From: Areca catechu
Taxonomy: Eukaryota; Streptophyta; Magnoliopsida; Arecales; Arecaceae
Assembly (NCBI GenBank): GCA_021397845.1
Contig: CM038040.1
Coordinates: forward strand, 23,162,315 to 23,226,314
Direction of reading: 5' to 3'
Length of the DNA: 64,000 nucleotides
How positions within the stretch are numbered: position 1 is the first letter of the stretch; the number at the start of each line of letters is the position of its first letter. The position numbers were made by a program, and so were the translations under genes. The notes beneath the pieces were generated by a model. It did no database searches. It worked only from the letters and a program-made list of their open reading frames with translations, and was not told where the DNA came from. Of this stretch, positions 12,469 through 25,500 are shown piece after piece.

Positions 12469-12825
12469 CAAGGTTTTCTAAACCATCTTGAACCGTCCGG
12501 TTTGGGGCATACCAAACTGTACTGGTCAAGAACCGGTATTGTTCGGCTATAAAAAATAGTTTGGAATCCTAGACCGTCCAAAAAGACCCGAATTAGATCG
12601 GTACGATACGGCACAATACTGTACCAGTGTGTTTTATTCGGTTCAATCTGGTTTGGGTCCGGTTTGAGTCGGACAATGTAGTCATCGAGGAGGGAGAGGT
12701 TTGTTATCAGTTTCATAGAGTATGGTATGGATTTCGGTACAGTATGGTATGGTTACTATGGTATAGCATGGTACCATACCGGTCGCTGACCGGTACTTGT
12801 CCTGGTACCAGTTCAGCGATCCTTG
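12469..12825 (+). mobile_element. 357-bp non-autonomous hAT element
   Basis: It begins CAAGGTTTTCTAAACC and ends AGCGATCCTTG, with a perfect 8-bp duplication CTTGGAGG at 12461-12468 and 12826-12833. Its GAACCG, CCGGTTTG and GGTACC modules match the subterminal sequences of the three large hAT copies. It looks like a short relative that could use the same transposase. Confidence 0.85.
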
Positions 12826-12833
12826 CTTGGAGG

Positions 12834-13527
12834 TGACGGGATCAAGGATTTGGGGTTGAGCCACTCCCTTCCAGCTAAAATTTTAAGGCCATCATATTTT
12901 GATTTAGTGGCCCATATTCTCTTATATATGTAAGCTAATTTAACTAAATATAGTTGTCCTGACTTGAAACATTGAGATGGTCTGACTTGAACCCAAATCT
13001 GACTTGCTGGTGAGTTTGAGATTTTTGATCTGTACCCTCACCTGCAAACACAATGGGCTGAGTTAGGTGGGTTGCATTAGGCGAACAGATCTAGATCAAT
13101 ATCACCACCCTGTTTTGGACATCCGTGAAAGGTATCCCGATATAATGTATGTATTTGTGGATGTATGTAGTAATTAAATAATAGGATGCATATCTTAGCC
13201 TTGACACTTATTGGTTTCTGATACATATTGGATACGGCCATGGGGTACTACTTGAAATTTTGGTATATCCTAGATTGAAGCAATCCCATTTTTGCACCTA
13301 AATTCAACTTTCTATAGCTATTATTTAACAATTTCACTTGTGCATCCTGTGTAGATTGTAATTATGTTATGCCTCTGTTTAGATAATTTGTTGCTTTGAG
13401 GTCATTTACATTCTTCTATTTAGTGTTATCTCTTTTCCCTTCTGCTGTCAAACATCTACTATTTAATTATAACTAAGCTACCTGTTTATTATGACTACAT
13501 TTAATATTGTTTAACTTTTAACATTAG
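12834..13527 (+). other. DENN intron
   Basis: No gene or repeat is recognised apart from the end of the coding-like remnant up to about 12864. The last 20 bases are pyrimidine-rich before the acceptor of exon a. Confidence 0.5.
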
Positions 13528-13587
13528 GTTCATGCTGTAGAAAGAACTCCCTCACTAAGTGAGCTGAATGAAATACTCCTTGGGCAG
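13528..13587 (+). CDS. DENN exon a (uDENN)
   Basis: Twenty in-frame codons reading VHAVERTPSLSELNEILLGQ lie between an acceptor (ttag) and a donor (gtgaat). This is the typical uDENN segment just before the FVFRLQ strand. It is the first exon recognised in the window. Confidence 0.9.
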
Positions 13588-16500
13588 GTGAATATTGTTC
13601 TTAAACCAGGTGTTCGTTTTTTAACATCCCATTTGTATCCTGCGCTTACTGAACTTTGACACTAAAACACTTATAACTGCACGAGAGTGCTTCCTTGTCC
13701 TTGTTGAGATTTGTTTTCTGTTTTTTATCATTTGTTTTGATTTGATTTAATGACGTGCCTGCAGGAACAGCTCAAGCAAAACAACCAGTCTTTTGTATTC
13801 CGTCTGCAGGTTCTTTTTTTATTATCATTATATTACCAATTTAGCTGCTTCCAGCTATTTTTCTTCATTTGACCTTCCATTGGCTATATTTTCAATACCA
13901 GTTAATTTTGCCCTTAATATTGCTTATTGTTTGCTTCATAATATGTTTCAGAGCCATTTCGTGTTTGTAGACTGATAATATTGGATATTTTGGAATTCTA
14001 GATTTTGTAATCATTAGCACAGAACAAATGCTTAGCTAAATGTTGTCCAAAACTTTTCTGTTTCCATCTGGCTCATGTTGAATGCTGTTTAAAGGTTTGA
14101 TTCAATATCCCCAATACATAAATACTTTGTCTTTTTGTAGATGTTTGTTGTTCCATTAATCATGTTTAATTGAAACTCATGAATTGATCCTTTTTGTTCT
14201 GATGAATACTGATGCCAAAAAATGTAACTTATTATTTAATAATTTTTTGGCATCAACAATTTATCAAGTAAGTTCAGCTGAGAAAAGTTTATAAATTATA
14301 TGGTATTTTGAATTTATATGATTCTGGTTGTTTTATTTCATTCTTTGTTCCCACAAAGATGTGGTCGGGCAAGAAGCTTTGCCTTTTCTTGTAGTTTACT
14401 GCCACACACAAAGTTGTTATATATGTTCCATTGGTCAAATGATTGGTTCTTATGATGTCCCACGAATGTAGCTTACTCTGATGTGGTTACAGTCACAGAT
14501 ACCTAGACCATTTGGTTTTACCTAACAGTATCCTCAGCAGACATTTAGATATGGGTATTGGTGTGACACTTAAGAGTATAGATCCACAAGAAGGAATTCG
14601 TAATAATTAGAAGAATCTGTAACAGCACTTGATGCTCATCTCCAAGAATTCAGGTTCTAGCGGAATGTCCCGTGGGATATTAGGATGGGGTACCATCCCA
14701 TGTGTTGGGACAGGATGTCCAACTAGCATCCTAGCATCTCAATGGGGGCATCTTGGGACATCCCCTGTCCCGAATGTCGGGACAGGGCAGGATGCCGGTG
14801 CATCCCGTTCCATAAAAGATTTGGGACAATTCTATCCCATGGGATTTAAAACCATGCTCGTCCCCATGTCCATGCATCATAGGTTACAGTAGATTTACAT
14901 AAAATAGTTTAATTTGAAATTTTTGACTGTTTTATCTGATGGACTTGTATTAAAACTGTATAGTTAGACACTTAGACTAATTGGAATCAATGTCACTAGT
15001 TTGTATATTTTATTGGTTTTGAATGTTTGAAAAAATTGTAATTTCATGTCACTAGATTCAAAAAGCCTATGCTATATGTATGACCGATGATATCTTTTTA
15101 TCAATATAATACAGTCCAAAAGATCCTTATAGAGAGCTTGATAATTCCTCAGGTGGCTGATGATTCAACCTTATATGGATGCTGTGTATTAGTTGATGAA
15201 ATGGTACAGAAACCTTCAAATTTAGTTTCCATGCTTAAGGTGAGCAAAGCTACTCTCCATCCTTAAGCCGCCACATATTAACTACATCTCGATGCTATTG
15301 CATTCTATCAAGGCTTCCATTCTTTGAGCTGCATTTCGGTATATTGAGAAGGTAAAATGTCATTTTAAAGGCTTTTTTATTTTCCCCTTTTGGCTGCACC
15401 TTAGACATGTTTGGCTTTTCATTTGTCTTGTTCAATATCATTCATTAGTATTTCAGCTTTTCTATCTAAGAAGTTATGATTTGATTTACAACTTGTTAGT
15501 TTTACCATAAAATGCTGCAAGTAAAGAAAATGCGATATTAATTATAACTTCATTTAACTACTTCCTGCCAAAAGGCTTTTGCCATTGATTTGACTTTGGC
15601 ATTCCATCAAAAAGCATATTCTTTCCATTTTGCTCCTAGTGCACCTTTGTGCATTCAAATTTGGTGTTTAAGCAAAAATCTTTTTGGCAGGGACAGATGT
15701 CACAGAACCTTAATAGTAAAATAGGATAAAATATATAGAAATTGGCATTATAGAAGTGAAGATGAACTCTGATGAGATAGTCTAAGACATGGTGGTATTG
15801 CCACCAGCAGTTACCCATTGTTATACAATAAAAGAAGGGTTTAATTATTAAATTGGTCCCTAAGGTTTAGGGTCAAAACTAATTGAGTCCCTAAGTTTAA
15901 ATTTGTGCCAATTTAGTTACTGACTTTTTCAACCGATTTCAATGTAAACCTTATCGTCAGTTTTCTGTTGGGAAGGAAACGGAACATGCTCTGCTTGCTT
16001 TTTTTTTTTGTTGACGTGGCGGTTCAATGCAACATATGGACTGTAAAGAGTAATTTTGGAGAGAATGTTCCTCGTCACCATCTCCTTCGCCTCAGTCCTT
16101 TTGCTTGCTACCCTCGCCAAGGCCCGGTCAGGCCACAGCCGCCTCCCGCTGGGGTCCCTGGCCCTCCCATTCATCGGCCACCTGCACCTCCTTCGGCTCT
16201 CTGTCCGCCGGACTCTCTACTACCTCACCACCCGCCACGGCACCCTATTCAGCCTCCCCCTCAGCTCCACCCTCTGCATCATCGCCTCCGGACCATTGAC
16301 CTCCTCCGACCCTCCTTTTCTTCTGGCTTCCAATTGTCTTTTTCTGTACATCTATACCAGAACATTCAGGACTACCACTGCAGTCATGAGTTTGTTTTTC
16401 AAAGCCCAATTTCAGTGAGAAACCAGAAATGCCAGTTTCCTGAATGTGCTTCTGGAAATCAATCAATTCATTAGCTACAGTTCTAGTGCCAGTTATACAA

Positions 16501-19500
16501 AAATCAGACTTCTCGTGTAATATTCCCATCCAGCTGCTTTACGGTTTCAGTAGGATAAAGACCAGGTTTTTTCTTCATTTTGATGCCCAAGCCAGCAAGA
16601 TACCTTACCTGCCTTTTCTTCCTGCCTCCACTTCTCTTCCTTTTGATGTGAACTGCAGCATCTTCAGGAACATAAGAGAAAATGGTCTGTTTCCCCACAT
16701 TATCTTCAAAATTTCTTTCTGGCACATGTCTTGTGAAGTCAGATCCAAATGCTTGCTTTGCAACTTCAACAGTACCATCAATTAAAGCCCTGCCACTACA
16801 AAGGCTTGCATCATTTTCTTCTTGTTCTTCATTTCTATCAACTTCTCTCATGCTTTCAGCTTCGATAGGAAAAGAATCAGGTTTTCTGTTCATTTTGGTG
16901 GCAAGACCTGCAGGATTTCTTCCCTGTTCTTCTTTCCAACATCTACTGCTTTTCCTTTTGGAATGCATTACAGTATCTCCATAAATATCACTACAGAGAA
17001 CAATTTGTTTGTCGGCATTGACATCAAAATTTCCTTCAGACATCATTCTGAAGTAGTTAGCTTCAACCCTTTGTTCGGCAACCTCAACAGTATCACCGGT
17101 AACAACTCTGGCGCAAGAAAGGCTTGAATCATTTATTTCTTGGTTTTTTACTTTTACCAATTTCTTCCATGCATAAAGTTTCAATATGAAAAGAATCAAC
17201 TATTCTTTTCATCTCAAGCGTTCTAGCTCTTTTGCCCATCCGTTTACATGATTACGGCATCTCCAAGGATATTGCTGCAGAGGAAAATTTGGTTCCCCAC
17301 ATTATCTCTAAATTCTCCTTCAGGTGAGTCCAATAAAGCCTGCTCCCAATATTTGGTTTGCAGCCTCAACAGCATCATCAGTTAGAGCTCTGCCACTAGC
17401 AAGGCTTGAATTATTTGCTTCTTGTTCCTCATCCAGGTCAACTTCCCCAGCACTTTTAGGTTTCTCAAGATAGTGATCAGCTTCTTCATTGTTCTGCCAC
17501 TCCCTCGCAACGCCATCATCTCCAAGATTTCCATCTGGTGTGAGTCCAGTGAATTCAGGACCAACTTCTTGCATTGCAAACTCCATACTGTCATCAGTTA
17601 CAGCTCTTCTCCTAGCAATCTCAATAGTATCATCCAGGGTTCTTTGAACCGTACCGAACCGGCCGGTTTGGGGCGTACCGCACCGGACCGGTGGCTGGCC
17701 AGCACGGTTCGGCCACATAAATCGAAACGGCCCCTAAAAAAATAATTTTTTTTTTTTACCAGACTGAACCGGACCCGAACCGGGCCGAACCGTGCGGAAC
17801 CGGCCGAAATGAGGCCGAATCGGTTGGTTTGAGCCCGGTTCGGGTCGGTTCGGTGGGTGGGCCTTTGTTTTTTTATTTTTGTTACATGGCTACTGTAGCC
17901 ATGTGACAAGTTGCCTGGGGGTTGTTGTTTTAACGACAATCGCTTAAAAAAAAAATCTTAATCCATTTCAACCCAATCAAACTTGCAGAAGTCGAAGAGG
18001 AAGGTAGAATCAAGGTACATATACCTTTCTTTTTCCGTATTTCCCTCTTTCGTTTTGTTTTTTATTAAAATCCGTGCAAAATAGAAAATTAAGAAGAAAT
18101 GCTGTCAAAATTTATTTGTTGGCTATGATTTTAGAGTATGTGGTAGATGTAGGATAGATCTATACAATGATACTAAAATATTGATTTTTTGTTAAGTATA
18201 TAATTTTTTAAATTAAAAATTAATTTCGAATTAATAAATTAATTAAAAAATAATTAGAAAAAAATTGTAATTATAAATGATTAATATAGAACTTGTAAGC
18301 TACTCTCACTATAAATTTCATGTCGATTTATTCAAGTTTTGATGCATTTCACGAATAGTGCCGTAGGTCTTAAATTGAAGAAAAATTGACTTTTAATGCA
18401 TTTTTAGGATCTTTAAAAAAATATATAGCATGTATGGTAGAATCTTACATGAATCTAAAATTTAATTTTTTTTAGTTTTCTTTATTTTTTGAATTTTTTA
18501 AATAAAAAAATAAAATAAATTAATTAATTTTTAAAAATTAGGTTAATAAAGTATTAATTAATAAATATTATTATTGATCTTATATATAATTTAAATATTC
18601 AGTATGGATCTATCAAGGAGGAAGAAGGATCCGGAGCGGGATATTGGCTGGATATATGGAGAGGGCTCTCGGGTCGGCATCACTGGAGGTGTAAATGGTG
18701 CAATACTGAATTCAAAGATGGGGTAATAAGGTTGAAGCAGCACTTGGTTGGCAGTTATTCTGATGTATCTGCATGCTGACAGTGTCCACAGGAGGTCTGT
18801 CAGTTGATGAAGAAACAATTTGCTGATTTTAAAGCTAGGAAGGAAAGAACAACAAAGAAGAAGGCAGAGGTGGACCGCAGTCGCAGAACCACATTCTTAT
18901 TATTCTAGGAAGTCAGAGAGAGCATCTATTCCTTCTGATGATAAGGCACAGATGGAGGCTGTTATTCAGGTGAGCTTGTATAAGCAGAGGCAGCAGGAGG
19001 AGGCAGCCAGGCATAGACAACAATTTGGGCCATCAGCTTTTGAGTCGGGATCGGGATCCACTTATGCTAGTGCTGTAGAAGAGTCTGAGACATAGTTTAG
19101 GAGGACCTTCTCAGTCAGAGAGTCCGTTAGGAGAGGTACCAGCCATATTGCATCCATGTTGGAAGCATTTGGCAGTAGAAGAAAGTCTTCCAGGGATATT
19201 CCAGAGGGAGCCACTATCTATGATGTCGATCCACATGCCTTTTCCAGTAGAGATTCCAAGCAACAGAGGTTGACACAATACTGAAAAAGGATAAGAAGGA
19301 TATGTGGCGGGCCATCTCCTCCTGGTTTCATTTCAGTCATATCCCAGCCCATGCAGCAGACAATCTATATTATCGCTCTGCTATTTCATCTGTACAGGTG
19401 CAGTGTAGATTCTCTAGCATCGAGAGATATCTATGGTCAACTTCTGGACAGCAATAAGGAGCTAGAAGGATATTGTTACAGCCGTTACGATGATGTGGCG

Positions 19501-22500
19501 TGTCTCAGATTCCGCCGGACGTGGTCCGAACCACATGGATTTTTTCTGCAGAACGAGAACGGTCCAGCGAGGTCGGATGTGGCTCCACCACGGCCGAAGT
19601 CGAGGTCGGGCCGGGCCTTCCTGCTTCTTCGCCAGGTGTCCGCCCAGGAGGGGTCTACCTCGGCCGAAGCCGGCGGCCCCTTGCTCCCTCGCCGGGTGGC
19701 GCCCTGAGACGGTTCCACCTCGGTCGAGGTCGAGCCGGGCCTTCCTGCTCCTTCGCCAGGTGGCGCCCGGATACGGGTCCACCTCGGCCGAAGTCGAGCG
19801 CCCCTCTGCCGCTCCGCCAGGTGTTCGCCCAAGAGGGGTCCATCTCGGTCGAAGCTGGTGGCCCATTGCTCCCTCGTCGGGTGGCGCCCTGAGACGGTTC
19901 CACCTCGGCCGAGGTCGAGCCGGGCCTTCCTGTTCCTTCGCCAGGTGTTCGCCCAGGAGGGGTCCACCTTGGCCGAAGTCGAGCGCCCCTCTGCCGCTCC
20001 GCCAGGTGTCCGCCCAGGAGGGGTCCACCTCGGCCGAAGCCGGCGGCCCCTTGCTCCCTCACCGGGTGGTGCCTTGAGACGGTTCCACCTCGGCTGAGGT
20101 CGAGCCGGGCCTTCCTGCTCCTTCGCCAGGTGGCACCCGGACACGGGTCCACCTCGGCCGAAGTCGAGCGCCCCTCTGCCGCTTCGCCAGGTGTCCGCCC
20201 AGGAGGGGTCCACCTCGGCCGAAGCCGGCGGCCCCTTGCTCTCTCGCCGGGTGGCGCTTTGAGACGGCTCCACCTCGGCCGAGGTCGAGCCGGGCCTTCC
20301 TGCTCCTTCGCCAGGTATCGCCCGGACACGGGTCCACCTCGGTCGAAGTCGAGCGCCCTCTGCCGCTCCGCCAGGTGTCCGCCCAGGAGGGGTCCACCTC
20401 GGCCGAAGCTGGCGGCCCCCTGCTCCCTCGCCGGGTGGCGCCCTGAGACGGTTCCACCTCGGCCGAGGTCGAGTCGGGCCTTCCCGCTCTTTCGCTAGGT
20501 GGCGCCCGGACACGGGTCCACCTTGGCCGAGGTCGAGCGCCCTTCTGCCGCTTCGCCAGGTGTCCGCCCAGGAGGGGTCCACCTCGGTCGAGGCCGGCTA
20601 CCCTGCGTGGTGAGGCTGCCGAGAAGCAGTAGCACGAGTTCCGAGATCGACCCTCGAGCAGCGCGCGTCGTATCTCGAGAGGAGCGCCGGTAGGTCGGCA
20701 GCAACACGCGAAACCTCGTTTACATCGGCCCGACAGGTTCCGCAGCCGAGAGGCGAAGTCCCGGCAAGACAGGACCCGGTAACGGACATTGTCGGCGTCT
20801 GGGATGGAGAGCGCTCGCGCTCGGCCCAAGGTCTGGCCGGTGTCCTCCCTCTACCCTTTCCTCGCTAGGCTCGGTAAGCAAGACAAGGAGGCCGCCGGGT
20901 TCTTGGACCCGAAGGGGAAAGGGGAAAGAGAGAGAGAGAAGGAGGTGTAAGCGAAGAGGGGGCCTCCCAAGGGCGGGAGGCCGGAGGCAGCTTGACGGGA
21001 TAAAAGGATGGGAAGAGCGGACGACCAGGTAAGGGAAAAAAAGGCTGAAAAAGAAAAGGCACCGAGAGCAGGATCCAAGATCCCGAGAGGGGTCCCTTGG
21101 CGCAAGCTCGGTGAAGGAACTTGGCCCGATTTTCACTCTTCTTGAGACCTTTTTTGCTAAGACAATCTCTAAGCTTGGGACTCCTTCGGGGGCCCGCCTT
21201 GGAGACTCTGTTCCATCTCGCTGTTTTCTAACTTGATCGTCGGAGCTCCCTCGCCGGGATCTCCAGCCAGGGTTTCTGACCTTGTCTTGCAGGATCGGCA
21301 TCCCGGAGATCTCGAAGCGAGACGGTCTGACCCCGCCACCAGTTCTGAAGTTACAGGCCGCGGCGGCGAGATCGGCAACAGATATATATCCTCATATCAG
21401 AGCAAGTGGCTCGTGTATGGATTGACGGTGATGTGTGATGGTTGGACTGGTCCTACTAGATGTAGCATCATCAATTCTTGACTTATCGTGATGGAAAGAT
21501 TTTTTTCAGAAGTCTATTGATGCTTCAGATCATGTGCACGATGCCAGTTATATCCTCAGATTGATGGAGGAGATGATTGATCAGGTGGGAGAGCATAATG
21601 TCGTGCGGGTCATCACTGATAATGGACCATAATACATGGCTGCAGGGCAGATCTTGATGGAGCGACGACTGCATATTTTCTAGACCTCTTGTGCTGCACA
21701 TTGTATAGACCTCATGTTGATGGATATTGGAAAAATCCGCAGGGTGCAGAAGATTGTTGAGCTAGCACAGTCTATCACCAGATTTATATATAATCATACA
21801 TGGGTCTTATCATTGATGAGGAGCTTTACAAGGAGAAAATATTAAGACCAGAGGTCACACGGTTTGCTACTAATTATATTGCACTTGATAGTCTTCTTGG
21901 CAATAAAGCAGAGCTGCGTCAGATGTTTGTCAGTTAGGAGTGGCAGTAGAGCAGATATGCCAGGGCAAATATCGATGGAAGTAATATGGAAAATTTAGTG
22001 ACGAGACAGACATTCTGGCAGCGGGCTGAGAGGATAGTGGAGGCTATCAAGCCTCTATATGAGGTACTTCGTGCCGTGGATTTTGAAAGGTATGCTCAGA
22101 TGGGCTTCTTATATTTCATGATGCAAACGGCAAAGAAAAAGATCCAGGAGGCAGATCCATCACATGCATCTGAGTATATCCGTATCATTGATGGATGGTC
22201 GAGTTATCAAATGAGTTCAGATTTGCATCTAGCATGTACGTAGTAATTTATGAAGTCCCTAAAAATTAAAATTCAATTAGATTTGTATAAGTACGCTTGA
22301 CTAATTCTTAAAATATATGTGCAGCTTATTATTTAAATCCGAGATTTCAGTATTTCGTAGCAGACATTGCTATGGATGATGATCTTATGTCTGCTCTATG
22401 CAATGTTATATATAAGATGGAGCCCGATCCAGATATCGCTGCTATGTGCCTTGAAGAAGTAAGGTTGTAATTATTGAATGATTTTTAAAGCATTAATTTC

Positions 22501-25500
22501 AACAAGTAGCACATGCTAACAAAATTTTTTTCTGGCAGACGAAATTTTTTAAGGAGGGACAGATTTATTTGGATCCACTGTAGCAATCAGAAGTAAATCA
22601 AAGATGAATCCTGGTAGGTACTACTAAGGAGTAAGTGTAATATTATATCAGGATTAAACTTTTTATTTTGTCAAATCTAAAATTTTAAATGATGTAATGT
22701 CTTTTGCAGCTGAATGGTGGGTGCATTTAGGTGGATCTACTAAAAATCTGAAGGTTCTTGCAGTTAAGATCCTCTCCCAGATGGTGTCATCCAGTGGATG
22801 TGAGCGCAACTGGTCTACATTTGGCCTTATCCACTCCAAGCAGAAGAACCGTCTGCAACAGAACGTCTCAACGATCTTGTATATGTACACTATAATTTAA
22901 GGTTGAGGCTAAAGTGTATTCAATAAGTATAATTGAAGTATTCCGATCCCACTGCAAGTTTATATGTTGATGAGGATGAAGATCCAATGATTGGGTGGGT
23001 CATAAGTCAGTAGCAACCATAGCTTGATGAGCCAGGATCGCCTCCTCGACTAGCCAGTTTTGTAGCTAGTGAGGCTGGGGTGGATGTTGGACAATGGGCA
23101 ACAAGTCATATTCCTCACAGGGCTCCAGCAGATACAGCACATCGTCCCTTCCCACCATCTAGTAGGCCCGGAGACAGAGAAAAAGGAAAGGCAGTTGCAT
23201 TTCCATCGGAAAACTCAGTCCACTCAGATTCAAATACCAGAGAGTGATGATAGTGCTTCAGATAGTGGAGGATCTAGTGATCAGGGAGGGGCAGGAGGAC
23301 AGGAGTCGCAGCCACCTATTCATATTCGATTTATTGGAGAGTCGCAGTTTAGCCATGCCACGCATGATATAGATCATGGATTACCATTTGATAGACCCTA
23401 TGGTGATACGATTCCATATGGGCGACGAGCTCTGCGTGGTCGTTCGGGACACGATACAGCTGCAGCTCTTGCACGTGAAGTAGGATCCATGGATGTATCC
23501 TGGTCATTCTCATATTCAAGATCCTCTTATCCGTAGCTACCGGTAGCTTCTGGTCCATATGATCCATATGGTGCATTCGAGACGTCATAATCCAGTAGTT
23601 ATTATCCCATGCAGCCCAGAGCATTTATGGATCTGATTTTGCTGCTGGTATATTTGGATAGGTCCCTGTACTGCCATATCATTAGTCTTTGGATAGCTCT
23701 TAGAGTCGGGACATCAGAGGGATCTGCGATGAGTTATGATCCATCACGCATACCTCCTGGGATGAGCTTAGAGGAGTATCATGCTGCATGGCAGGAGGGA
23801 TATACCGATTTTCTTACAGAGTACATAAATAATCCCTATATTTATGGACATTGTCACTCTACCCGATCTAGACATTGGTATGTAATTATATGTTTATACT
23901 ACATTTCACATTCATTAATTGATGATAATCTTAGTTTAATTATTATTTTTTATCTTATTTCAATTGAAAATAGTCATAAATCTTAGTGTTTAGTCTAAAT
24001 CTTGAAATTGGACATATCTTAAATTCTAAATTTCAAGCGTTTAGAACTCTTAAACACTAAATTCTAAATCCTAAACCCTAAACCTTAAACCCTAAATCCT
24101 TAAAAAATAAAATAAAAACCTTAAAATCACAAAATTCTTCAAATAATAATAAAATAATAAAAAATGGACGTACCGGTTTGAACCGGTATGCCACGCCGTA
24201 CCGTATGTCGGCATGGCATGGTATGGCACCATACCGGTACTGGCCGGCCACCGGTATGGCTCCCGGTACCGGTACCGGTACCAGGAACCTTGGTATCATC
24301 AGTTAAAATACTCCTACTACCAAAATGCTTGAATCATTTGCTTGTAGTTCTCATTCCAGTCAACTTCTCCAATACTTTTAGGTTTTCCAAGATGGCGATA
24401 GGCTTCTTCATTGTTCTGCAACTCCCTCACAACATCATCTCCAAAATCTCCTTCTGGCATGAGTCCGGTGAAGTCAGGCCCTATCCTTTGCATTGCACGT
24501 TCAATAGCATCATCTGTTACAACTCTTTCCCTAGCAATCTCAACAGTATCATTAGTTGGAACTGTGCCACTAGCAAGGCTTGAATCAATAGCTTCTTGTC
24601 CTTCACCCCAATCTCGAATGCTTTTTGGCTTGTCAAGAAACTGATCAGCTTATTCTTTTTTTTCTCCAATTCCCTTACGACACCCAAGGATTCAGGTCCC
24701 GGCGGGACATCCCACGGGACACCGGGACAGGATATTATCCCATGTGTCGAGACAGGACATCCCCTGTCTCGAGTGTCGGGATGGGGCGGGACGCTGATGC
24801 TTCCCTTTCCAGGACAAAACCGGGATAGTCCTGTCCCATGGGATTTAAAACCTTGGCGACACCTCCAAATTTTCCTCCTATAAGTCCAGTGATGTCAAGT
24901 CCTCCCCTTTGCATTGAAACCTCCATGATGTCATTGGTTACTGCTCTGCTCCTAGCAACCTCGACAGTATCATCAGTTAGAACTCTACAACTGGCAAAAC
25001 CTGAGGCATTTATTTCCTTTTCTTCATTCTGGTCAAATTCTTCCATGCTTTCATCAGTTAGAACTGTACAACTTGATCATACTCGGTTTTGATAGAAACA
25101 CCACCGGCTATGCCTGGTTTGTGCAATTAACTCGAAACAGCACCATTTACCACCTTCCCCATCTTCTCAGTAAATCCTGGAGGGCTTCCCATATATCCAC
25201 CTTGACTAATTTTGTTCTGCTCTTCAAATTTTCCTTTGTTATTCTCAACTCTGCCATCTAACGTTCCATTAATTGTTATCAGCTGTTATGCAAGAGAAAA
25301 CAGTACCTCCATTTTGATCATTCCCAAACAACAGAGCTTTCCATTATTTTCAGTTCCTTTGACACAATGCATGTCTCCATTATTTTCCTCTTCAACTGTA
25401 CTAATTTCCCCACCTCTTTCATTTCTCTTATCCTTGATGCAAGTATACAAACCAGATTCTGTGTCATGTACTCGAGATACAACATTTTCTACATCAACTT

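Larger units (their letters stand above)
18604..23890 (+). pseudogene. hAT-B transposase, broken
   Basis: It starts at the ATG at 18604 (MDLSRRKKDPERDIGWIYGE). The BED finger is followed by stops at about 18726. The DUF659 core is split by the solo LTR between 19474 and 21380 and resumes with SSYQSKWLVYGLTVMCDGW and VITDNG, which is followed by a stop where copy A has SQY. The segment 21986-22243 and the C-terminal dimerisation domain (22700-22900, SSSGCERNWSTFGLIHS) are recognisable. The Q/S-rich tail runs to about 23890. It is clearly non-functional. Confidence 0.82.
17635..24292 (+). mobile_element. hAT transposon copy B, full length, carrying a solo LTR
   Basis: The ends are CAGGGTTCTTTGAACCG and ACCAGGAACCTTG, with a perfect 8-bp duplication GTATCATC at 17627-17634 and 24293-24300. 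The length is 6658 bp, or about 4.75 kb without the 1907-bp solo LTR and its extra TSD copy, equal to copies A and C. It interrupts the repeat-protein gene of the long-TIR element. Confidence 0.93.

Noticed and set aside
15240..15267. GTGAGC...AG as a 28-bp intron in exon c
   Set aside because: Far too short for a plant intron and it would leave the downstream codons in the wrong frame. A one-base indel explains the data better.
19570..20600. CRISPR-like array
   Set aside because: The repeats are contiguous tandem units without unique spacers, in plant nuclear DNA.
19485..20829. Very long open frames (up to 365 codons) on both strands in the GC-rich region
   Set aside because: They are created by a 185-bp repeat in a GC-rich LTR, which has few stop codons in any frame. 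The predicted proteins are arginine/proline repeats without domains.
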